A stretch of 20,022 nt of DNA from IMG/VR virus record IMGVR_UViG_3300020478_000095, positions 1 through 20,022 of that record; one strand, given 5' to 3'. The position numbers and the translations under genes are program-made. The notes under the pieces were generated by a model that did not search any database, was not told where the DNA came from, and saw only the letters and a list, made by a program, of their open reading frames with translations. Of the stretch, positions 13,482 through 20,022 are shown in pieces. The first letter of the stretch is position 1, and the number at the start of each line of letters is the position of its first letter. Origin of the DNA: a virus.

Positions 13482-15166
13482 GTGTAAACAGAGAAGAGGG
13501 AGGGCTCTTTTTTTCGTGGGAAGATAAGATAGGGGTTGAGGGTATTAATCAAAGAGCTTCCCAGGCACAACGGCGATACCGGGAGTTAACCAATTTCAAC
13601 TGGAAAAGGACTGGTGCGCTTACCAAAGATAGGGGGCTTAGAAGAGTCAGCACTTCTACGCTGGAGAACGGCAGCCATGATACCGTTGCTGGCTTTGATG
13701 CCCATTTCAATGATGGCACCCACAAGGTATTGATTTTTCAAGAGACTGCTACTGCTGTAGATGTTTATGAGCTGGATTCTAGTAGGGCTTATAGCAAGCA
13801 TTCTAATCCAAGCCTAGCCAAGGTCACTCCGTCTGTTATGCAGTTTGCCAATAAGGTTGTAATATTTGACGGAACGACTCTCCGCACTATGGATGGCAGT
13901 AGAAATTGGGCAACGCCTGGAAATAGCCTTTCTAACCCTTGTAAATTTGGAACTGTTTACGCCAACAGACTTATAGCTTCTGGTAATTCTACTTATCCTC
14001 AGACATTCTTCCCCTCCGGAATAAGAGATGCTGGTGAGTGGGATGGGGCCAATTCCGTAGCGGTAACAGGGGTCCAAGGGGAGTTAATAGAATCAGTAGG
14101 CAGATGTGGTCCCTATCTAGTTGTAGGAGGTAGGAATTTTACTAGGGTTTATTATTTAGGCACTGCATCGGCTAGGGATTGGGATTGGGACTCCCTTTCT
14201 GAAACTACGGGGCCTATTAGCTTTAAGTCTTTTGTCGATGTATCTCTATCCAGGGGAAATGAAACACAGGATTATGCGTTTTTCTGGGGAACAGAAGGCC
14301 CAATGATGATAGCGTATAGCGGTGGAGGGCTTCCTGTCCTTCACTCACTGTGGGAACCTCTGCAGTATGCCATATCAGGGGAAAATTACGAGGAGGTCCC
14401 TGCTATGGAGGTGAGTAATTTTACTGATATAGTGGCCTCTTGGATACCAGAGACAAGGGAAATAAGATTTGGATTTGCAACTCAAGGACAATCGGGAACG
14501 CCAAAGAATAATGCTTTTTGGTGTTTGGATTTTGACTCAGCGGTAGGATATGCAAATAGCTCTGGGAAGATATATCCAGCGTGGCGATTGAGAAACAATC
14601 CGAATATGGATGAGTTTCCTGCATCTACTATATTTCTAGCGACCCTCCACCCTGTGAATGGGATCGTAGATTCTGATGGCAAAAGAAAAGCCCTATGTGC
14701 TAGGAATGGGTCCGTATATGAGATGGATTCCCCAACAACCTATCTTGATGGGGTAAGCCCAGATGGGACGGGAGGGGTTGAGATGCCAGCTACAGTTCAT
14801 AGGGATGGATTTACTGGCGAGGAGGACGGAGTAAGGGACTGGGTTAAATCTTGCGATCATGTGCATATTCAAACTTCTACGCCAGGTAATTTTAATCTTT
14901 TTGTTAATGTAACTGCGGATGGTGGCGGGTCTAGTGTTATAGATGAAGCAAATCTAAGTGGTGGGCTAACGGTATGGAGTGAATCCGCAGAAGATGGCAC
15001 ATGGGGAGAGGGCAGGTGGAATGCTAGTGATGTCCTCCCACTACGAACAGAACATGGGACAATGGGAAGGCGATTCAGCTTAAATATTTATGACAATGGT
15101 AATTGCACCTCAGAGTTAAACTTATACTCGTGGACCCTGCAGGGGTTTGTGGAGGATCAGAGATAA
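13478..15166 (+). CDS. tail nozzle / DNA-stabilisation protein (P22 gp10-like)
   Basis: The 562-aa protein is beta-rich from end to end. It has repeating short strands and turn motifs, such as VLIFQETATAVDVYEL, VIFDGTTLRTMDGSR, GPYLVVGGRNFTRVYYLG and DYAFFWGTEGPMMIAYSGGG. This periodic pattern is typical of the beta-propeller proteins that close the podovirus tail tube, such as P22 gp10, and of related tail-tube B proteins. The position between connector and fibre supports it. The late part (FNLFVNVTADGGGSSVI and RFSLNIYDNGN) looks like a jelly-roll or beta-sandwich end that could hold the fibre. No signal or membrane segment. Which of the two nozzle families it belongs to is open. Confidence 0.6.
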   Translation: MSVNREEGGLFFSWEDKIGVEGINQRASQAQRRYRELTNFNWKRTGALTKDRGLRRVSTSTLENGSHDTVAGFDAHFNDGTHKVLIFQETATAVDVYELDSSRAYSKHSNPSLAKVTPSVMQFANKVVIFDGTTLRTMDGSRNWATPGNSLSNPCKFGTVYANRLIASGNSTYPQTFFPSGIRDAGEWDGANSVAVTGVQGELIESVGRCGPYLVVGGRNFTRVYYLGTASARDWDWDSLSETTGPISFKSFVDVSLSRGNETQDYAFFWGTEGPMMIAYSGGGLPVLHSLWEPLQYAISGENYEEVPAMEVSNFTDIVASWIPETREIRFGFATQGQSGTPKNNAFWCLDFDSAVGYANSSGKIYPAWRLRNNPNMDEFPASTIFLATLHPVNGIVDSDGKRKALCARNGSVYEMDSPTTYLDGVSPDGTGGVEMPATVHRDGFTGEEDGVRDWVKSCDHVHIQTSTPGNFNLFVNVTADGGGSSVIDEANLSGGLTVWSESAEDGTWGEGRWNASDVLPLRTEHGTMGRRFSLNIYDNGNCTSELNLYSWTLQGFVEDQR

Positions 15167-18100
15167 TGCCAGAACTAACGCTAACATATGACGGGGCTAA
15201 TGGTCGAGCCCAAAGCTGGAATCACGTCCAAACACCATTAGATGAGATAAAGACACTTATTAATACAACGGGCCTCGACTATTACAATATTAAAGATGAT
15301 GGAATTAGGGCCTCTAACTTTAGGGCCCATGCTGGCCTTGAGGCTAATAGATTTAAAGTAAGAAACAACTCGGGTTCAACTATAGCTATTAATAGCCTTA
15401 TATACGTCACTGGGACATATTCAGATGGGACCGATAGCTATCCCACAATAGCAAAGGCCGACTCGTCTGCTTCGCTTGGATCCAACTTTGAAGCTATGGG
15501 TATTCTTAGTTCCTCTGTGGACAATAATGCCGATGGGACTGCCCTGCTTTCCCTAGAGGTAGGCGGGTTAGATACCTCAGGATCTACTGTGGGTAATCCC
15601 GTTTACCTGTCTACTACAGCAGGGGGATGGACCTTAACTAAGCCCACTTCCCTTGAGTATATTCAGGTAGTGGGTCGAGTATCTGTAGTCCATGCTTCGA
15701 CTGGGCGAATTGTTTTTGATCTCTCAGGCAATAGGGAGTCCATAGTTTTTGGAACTGCAGGCGGGTACGGCATATGGTTAGATAATGACCGAAACTCAGG
15801 AATAGGATCAGCGGCAGATAATGATTTAAGCCTACTTATCAATGGGGCAGATAAGGTAAGAATAACATCTAGTACTATATGCCCTCACACCACTAACGAT
15901 CTAGATCTTGGAGAAAGTGGACGGCAGTTTAAGGATTTGTATATAGACGGAACTGCTAACATAGACAGCTTGACTCTTTCTTCTGGGGCGACAGTAACAG
16001 CAATTCTAGATGAAGATGATCTAAGTGGGAACAGCGCAACATCATTAGCAACGCAACAATCAATAAAGGCTTATGTAGACGCTAGGATTCTAACTGAAGA
16101 TACAATAGCTGAATTAAATGATACTGATATAACTAGTCCTGGAGATGCGTCCTTGTTGATATATGATACAGGGACTTCTACGTGGAGGGATTATGTTGTA
16201 TCGGGTGATATAACCATATCTGATACAGGTGTGGCAGCTATCCAGGCTAATAGTGTGGCGCTAAGCACGGATACTACTGGAGATTACGTTCAGAATATAA
16301 CGGCTGGAACGGGTCTTACTAGTACTGGGGCAACTTCCGGTGAAAATATAGCGCACTCTTTATCTGTAGATGCATCGCAAACTCAGATTACAAGCGTAGG
16401 CACTTTGGGGTCACTAACAGTGTCCGGCGCTGTCTCCACGGGGGCGTTGACCAGCACGACGATAACGGGGTCTGGGAATATCAGTTTTGACGGGGGTGAT
16501 TTTGTATTTAACGAAAGCGGCGCTGCGAAAGATTTTCGAATTGAGGGGGACAGCGAGGCTAATCTATTTGTTGCCGATGGGTCAGCTGATCGAATCGGCA
16601 TAGGAACGGCGGCGCCTCAGAAGAAGCTGCATCTTCAGGCAGGTGATTCTGGGTTTTCAGTAACTCAAAGTCGTGCTGCTTTTTTATTAGAACAAAATGC
16701 AGACCATATATATCAAACTTTTATGACGGATAATGATAAAGCTGGCGGCTTTACGTGGGACGCAGGGGCGCCTGGTGGCACGGCATCGCAGAGGGCATTT
16801 TTCCAATACGCAAATGCCTCTGACGGAACAGGGTCTTTCCAGTTTGGGCCAAATTCTGCCGGAACCGTAGCGATGACGATCGCGAGTACGAATAACGTAG
16901 GCATAGGCGTGGCTGACCCTGGCCAATTACTCCATGTCTATGAGGATGCCACTGGGGCTTATGCTGCGTATGTCCAAAATGCACATGCAGATGGCTTGGG
17001 CCTAAAGATTGCTGCTGGAACTGCTGCTGGAGAATATGCTTTAAATGTAATGAACCGTTATGCTAATTCAATGTTTGTAGTGGACGGAAATGGTAACGTA
17101 GGCTTAGGCACGGAAACGCCTGACCTTATTTCTAATAGCAATTTCCCAAATGTATTGACTGTTTTCGGCTCAACTACAGGGAATGACAAGGCATCACTGG
17201 AGCTAGCCAGTAGAAGATCGGGCGCTGCCTCAGAAGTTGGGCGGCTGAGTTTTTGGAATAGCGAAGCAGCCGGGAACCGATTAATTGCTGGAATCACCGC
17301 AGAGACAGGTGCGTCTGGAACAAACTATGCTACTGAGAGAGGGCAATTAGTTTTTTATACAACCACCACCGCGAGTTCTGGCAGTGGGGTTCTTACCGAG
17401 AGGGTGCGGATTGACAGTGATGGTAGAGTAGGCATAGGCACGACGGCACCTGATGGTCCTGGGAAGACCTTGCACATTCAGACCTCGGAAATATCAGGTT
17501 TGACGGCAGACTCGAATGGGCAAAATTTAATAGTTGAGGATGATGGCGATGCGGGTATTTCAATTTTGGGGTCTGACACCAATGGGTCAATGTTAGTTTT
17601 TGGGTCAGCTTCAGATAGTAAGGGCGCAGCGATTGGATGGGTATATGATAGCGCAAATTCGCCAACCGAAGACTGGGATAAGATGCTGTCAATCGGTACG
17701 TGGAACTCAGGGGCGCAAATAAAAATACAAACTGGTAACGGTGCCGAGGCAGTTCGCATTGACAGCAGTGGAAACGTAGGTATAGGCACGGCGGACCCCA
17801 CCATTTCCCGCGTTCACGCCTCGACTGGAACCTCTGGCGACTACGCCTTCCGAGGCACCACGACCAATACTGACCGCGGTCCTATCCTCGTAGAGAATAC
17901 GAACGCCAGCTTTGGCGATATTATGATTAATGCAACGGCTACGAGAGCCGCAACGAGTGCTTTTGATTTGATGCGCCTTAATTCCGGGGCCGGTGCAGAT
18001 GTTGAGTTCCTGTTTGAGGGTAATGGCACTGCCTATGCAGACGGTACCTGGGAAGCCAACGGGGCGGATTATCAGGAACTTTTTGAGTCCAGCACAGGCG

Positions 18101-18594
18101 CAGCCTTGGAGGTCGGCGTAACGGTTGTGATGGATGGGGATAAAGTTCGGGCTTCAACGTCTGACGATAGCGCCGACGATATTATAGGTGTTGTGCGACC
18201 TAAAGCCGATAATAAAAACTCTGCGGTGGTTGGGAATACCGCCTGGAGTAGATGGACTGATAAATATCTGACGGATGACTACGGCGTCTATCTGCGCGAA
18301 GATGTGGACGTTTGGACGTATACTGAGGAGGAGGACGAGAAGGCGGTATATGCGAGGGATCAGGCTGCCGATTGGGTACCCCCAGTCGGTGCAGTAAAAT
18401 CTACTGAAAGTGTAAGAAAGCTAAATCCTGAATATAACAAATCTCAATCGTACCAGCCTCGTAAGAATCGGGCAGAGTGGAATTTAATCGGGCTACTGGG
18501 GCAGATCCAGATAAAGAAGGGGGAGAAGGTTAATTCAAGATGGATAAAAATGAAAGACATCAGTGATGCAGTTGAATTGTGGTATTGCCGATAA
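15166..18594 (+). CDS. long tail fibre protein with GIGT repeats and C-terminal chaperone-like domain
   Basis: The ATG at 15166 overlaps the preceding stop as TAATG and has GGAGG 10 bp before it; this gives 1142 residues. The N-terminus (about 1-200) should attach to the tail. The middle is rich in S, T, G and A with strand-turn repeats, including NDLDLGESGRQFKDLYIDGT. Five copies of a VGIGT-x-P motif follow (for example SADRIGIGTAAPQKKLHLQ, GRVGIGTTAPDGPGKTLHIQ), spaced 200-350 bp apart, as in many trimeric host-binding fibres. The last 200 residues have a Peptidase_G2-like pattern: DYQELFESSTGAALEVGVTV, IIGVVRPK, WSRWTDKYLTDDYG, then PRKNRAEWNLIGLLGQIQI. In phi29 gp12 this domain folds the trimer and is then cut off by itself. 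Receptor specificity is not visible. Confidence 0.85.
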   Translation: MPELTLTYDGANGRAQSWNHVQTPLDEIKTLINTTGLDYYNIKDDGIRASNFRAHAGLEANRFKVRNNSGSTIAINSLIYVTGTYSDGTDSYPTIAKADSSASLGSNFEAMGILSSSVDNNADGTALLSLEVGGLDTSGSTVGNPVYLSTTAGGWTLTKPTSLEYIQVVGRVSVVHASTGRIVFDLSGNRESIVFGTAGGYGIWLDNDRNSGIGSAADNDLSLLINGADKVRITSSTICPHTTNDLDLGESGRQFKDLYIDGTANIDSLTLSSGATVTAILDEDDLSGNSATSLATQQSIKAYVDARILTEDTIAELNDTDITSPGDASLLIYDTGTSTWRDYVVSGDITISDTGVAAIQANSVALSTDTTGDYVQNITAGTGLTSTGATSGENIAHSLSVDASQTQITSVGTLGSLTVSGAVSTGALTSTTITGSGNISFDGGDFVFNESGAAKDFRIEGDSEANLFVADGSADRIGIGTAAPQKKLHLQAGDSGFSVTQSRAAFLLEQNADHIYQTFMTDNDKAGGFTWDAGAPGGTASQRAFFQYANASDGTGSFQFGPNSAGTVAMTIASTNNVGIGVADPGQLLHVYEDATGAYAAYVQNAHADGLGLKIAAGTAAGEYALNVMNRYANSMFVVDGNGNVGLGTETPDLISNSNFPNVLTVFGSTTGNDKASLELASRRSGAASEVGRLSFWNSEAAGNRLIAGITAETGASGTNYATERGQLVFYTTTTASSGSGVLTERVRIDSDGRVGIGTTAPDGPGKTLHIQTSEISGLTADSNGQNLIVEDDGDAGISILGSDTNGSMLVFGSASDSKGAAIGWVYDSANSPTEDWDKMLSIGTWNSGAQIKIQTGNGAEAVRIDSSGNVGIGTADPTISRVHASTGTSGDYAFRGTTTNTDRGPILVENTNASFGDIMINATATRAATSAFDLMRLNSGAGADVEFLFEGNGTAYADGTWEANGADYQELFESSTGAALEVGVTVVMDGDKVRASTSDDSADDIIGVVRPKADNKNSAVVGNTAWSRWTDKYLTDDYGVYLREDVDVWTYTEEEDEKAVYARDQAADWVPPVGAVKSTESVRKLNPEYNKSQSYQPRKNRAEWNLIGLLGQIQIKKGEKVNSRWIKMKDISDAVELWYCR

Positions 18595-18606
18595 GGAGGT
18601 AGCATA

Positions 18607-18963
18607 ATGGCAGTGGAATACACCTTAAATATTCAAGACCGGGTAAAAGTCCTGCAAACGGCGAAACTGAAAGACGGCACGGACGTGACTGATTACGTAT
18701 CGGCAGTCGTGTGCAGCATGGTAGCGACGGAAACGGTGGGCGATAAAACCTATTCGGCCAGCACAGACGGGTGGGTGCCCCTAACGGCTCCAGGCGATAA
18801 AACCGGCAGCTATGACACCTACGCCGATATAAAATCCCGTCCCGCATGGATAACCGCAGCGGGTGAGGCGTGGGCCTCGGATGAGTTGAAGGCTAATCTC
18901 GCGGCGCAAATTGAGGGTCAGAAGACTGCGCCAAGTGACGGCCCTGCGGTGTGGGCCTCGTAG
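18607..18963 (+). CDS. small post-fibre protein (118 aa), unknown
   Basis: The start has a strong ribosome site (AAGGAGG) 6-7 bp before the ATG and lies 12 bp after the fibre stop. Residues 1-60 look beta-rich (EYTLNIQDRVKVLQTAKLKDG). Residues 80-118 are helical and end in LAAQIEGQKTAPSDGPAVW. Some phage proteins of about this size that follow fibre genes have a similar YT-x-n beta start and a final Q-rich helix before PxxxPW, possibly the DUF7936 type; this is weak memory-based similarity. It may be a virion or fibre accessory. Base composition is clearly more GC-rich than in the early part of the window. Confidence 0.65.
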   Translation: MAVEYTLNIQDRVKVLQTAKLKDGTDVTDYVSAVVCSMVATETVGDKTYSASTDGWVPLTAPGDKTGSYDTYADIKSRPAWITAAGEAWASDELKANLAAQIEGQKTAPSDGPAVWAS

Positions 18964-18998
18964 GTGTCTCGACCGCTACCTGATTGTTTGCGTGGGTT

Positions 18999-19424
18999 AT
19001 GCGCTATATGATTTTACCTCCCCCCTGGAATCGGGTATCCAGTCACAGTGATAAAAAACGGCACTATGAAGCCATGCGCGATGAGATTAATCGGGCGAAA
19101 TCATCAGCGAGTCTCGCACGGGCAACGGCACGAGAGTACAGGAGTCGTGCGGCAGACGCAGAGGAAGAAAAAAAGGCGAGTGATAAAAAATTATTGCATC
19201 TGACCAAAAAGCAGAAGGCAATTGAGGAGGGGAAAAAAGCGGGCTGGTGGTCAGGTGCCGCCGCGATCTCTATCACGATTTTGTATGAAACCTGGAAAGT
19301 GGTCGGCTTCCCAGGCGGGTATAGATGGAGAGGTTGGTGGGAACACGAAGCCGTTTACGGGGTGTTGATGTGGTTTTCGACGCTAATGTTTGCATGGTTT
19401 TACCGGGCGACTCAGGGCGACTAA
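18999..19424 (+). CDS. coiled-coil protein with two C-terminal membrane spans
   Basis: The start is uncertain: an ATG at 18999 or a TTG at 18984, neither with a good ribosome site. From 18984 it has 146 residues. Residues 25-85 are a long, highly charged helix with heptad-like spacing (RAKSSASLARATAREYRSR, then EEKKASDKKLLHLTKKQ). It is followed by two hydrophobic spans at about 88-107 (GWWSGAAAISITILYETW) and 122-140 (VYGVLMWFSTLMFAWFY). A membrane protein with a cytoplasmic coiled coil after the fibre gene could be a holin or a lysis regulator, but also an unrelated membrane protein. The second lysis-type gene set lies at the other end of the window. Confidence 0.65.
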   Translation: MRYMILPPPWNRVSSHSDKKRHYEAMRDEINRAKSSASLARATAREYRSRAADAEEEKKASDKKLLHLTKKQKAIEEGKKAGWWSGAAAISITILYETWKVVGFPGGYRWRGWWEHEAVYGVLMWFSTLMFAWFYRATQGD

Positions 19425-19443
19425 TAATAGAGGATTATCACTA

Positions 19444-19710
19444 ATGACTGCTGTAGAAGGAAATCAGTTTTATCCCGACTACACGATCCATCCGGGTGAG
19501 ATCTTGATGGAAACGCTAGAAGAAAGAAGCATGAGAAAGTCGGAATTAGCTGAAAGGTGCGGGTTGAGTCCTAAAACCGTGAGCCTGATAATAAACGGTA
19601 AAGCCCCCATTACGCCTGAGACTGCTATTCAGCTAGGGCGGGTCTTGGGTGTATCAGCTAATCTATGGACAAATTTAGATGCTAATTGCCGATTTACGTA
19701 TCTAGACTAG
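19444..19710 (+). CDS. HigA-like XRE-family regulator, minimal form
   Basis: The ATG at 19444 has AGAGGA at a fitting distance; the open frame starts earlier, at 19390, inside the preceding gene, and is not needed. The 88-aa protein matches the HigA antitoxin/XRE pattern: HPGEILMETLEERSM (17-31), a helix-turn-helix SELAERCGLSPKTVSLIING, then KAPITPETAIQLGRVLGVSANLW and a final NLDANCRF. It would bind operator DNA as a dimer. It ends just after the HTH domain, while typical HigA proteins are about 95-110 aa or fused to an ImmA domain. No HigB-type toxin gene is beside it. In a phage it may act as a transcription regulator rather than an antitoxin. Confidence 0.82.
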   Translation: MTAVEGNQFYPDYTIHPGEILMETLEERSMRKSELAERCGLSPKTVSLIINGKAPITPETAIQLGRVLGVSANLWTNLDANCRFTYLD

Positions 19711-19727
19711 AACGGCAACAGTATGGG

Positions 19728-20022
19728 ATGAACACCTCGAAACTGCCGCAAATAGACGCAGGCACTCAGGCCGCAGCGGAGGCATTTATCGGCGCGTGGT
19801 TATGGGTTGGCGGTGCCGTTTTCCTCGTGTTGCTGTTTCGGAATTTTTTGCAAAATGTGGTCGAGGGAATGGCGATTCAATGGGGGTCGGAGTATGAACA
19901 GGACGAGGTGGTCTGGCTGCATCTCAACGGCGATAGAAGACCCGCAAGGATTGCACGGTTTGGGCTTGCGCGGACTAGTTTTTACTGCTACGATGTGTTA
20001 GAGAAAGACGGGAAGCAAATCA
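19728..20022 (+). CDS. membrane-anchored protein, 3' end outside the window
   Basis: An ATG at 19728 opens a frame that stays open to the last base (98 residues seen). Residues 20-38 form one hydrophobic span (FIGAWLWVGGAVFLVLLF). A short amphipathic stretch follows, then a beta-rich soluble part with EVVWLHLNGDRRPARIARFG and RTSFYCYDVLEKDG. This layout, a helix followed by a small beta domain with a GD-x-RPARI turn, recalls the Sm-like beta domain next to the pore in MscS-type channels; small phage proteins of this kind are known, but I cannot confirm the family. It starts 17 bp after the HigA-like gene, with no strong ribosome site. Confidence 0.6.
   Translation, partial: MNTSKLPQIDAGTQAAAEAFIGAWLWVGGAVFLVLLFRNFLQNVVEGMAIQWGSEYEQDEVVWLHLNGDRRPARIARFGLARTSFYCYDVLEKDGKQI

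Noticed and set aside
19807-20001. 64-codon plus frame near the right end
   Set aside because: Another frame from 19728 runs through with a membrane span and a beta domain to the window edge; this one is its shifted shadow.

Overview
The window is a stretch of a tailed-phage genome, most likely a podovirus or podovirus-like virus. In order on the plus strand it carries a terminase, a large portal protein, a scaffold, a HK97-type major capsid protein, head-tail and tail-nozzle proteins and a very large tail fibre. No integrase, DNA polymerase, RNA polymerase, tRNA or bacterial housekeeping gene is visible. Neither the phage species nor its host can be named from the sequence; base composition is moderate and both left-hand arms use many AGG/AGA and ATA codons. 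The first gene and the last gene run off the window.

Layout. (1) Positions 3-434: the C-terminal part of a plus-strand gene, followed by a strong GC hairpin (550-576) where it converges with a minus-strand block. (2) Positions 641-3955: a leftward operon. Read from its promoter (3962-3990, consensus-like, start point at or next to the first AUG), it encodes an unknown 78-aa protein, a PD-(D/E)XK nuclease-like protein, two small unknown proteins, and a tRNA/DNA-guanine transglycosylase-like (DpdA-like) protein. Next comes a 414-bp non-coding stretch full of stem-loops, then a small basic protein, an M15 peptidase-type endolysin and a one-TM protein. This combines nucleic-acid processing or DNA-modification genes with lysis genes. 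(3) Positions 4011-4050: a nested palindrome in the divergent region. (4) Positions 4112-7322: a rightward block with a Hjc-type resolvase, a MerR/Nu1-like winged-helix protein, a terminase large subunit split into separate ATPase and nuclease proteins, a small membrane protein and an acidic unknown. (5) Positions 7318-7446: a tandem array of hairpin-forming repeats, then a near-perfect sigma70-type promoter (7494-7522). (6) Positions 7577-18594: the virion operon. (7) Positions 18607-20022: small accessory genes after the fibre, including a coiled-coil membrane protein, a minimal HigA-like regulator and an incomplete membrane-anchored protein.

How the parts fit: the winged-helix protein (possible small terminase), the split motor and the portal form the packaging machine. 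The scaffold and capsid protein build the shell. The connector, nozzle and fibre complete the tail. The M15 enzyme with one or more of the small membrane proteins would open the cell. Three small genes (641-799, 1212-1334, 13347-13481) and the partial right-end gene were found by reading the sequence directly.

The points most worth following up are the repeat array with its promoter, the two-gene terminase, the DpdA-like gene without visible precursor-synthesis genes, the structured non-coding region with a perfect 13-bp inverted repeat, and the apparent leaderless promoter.
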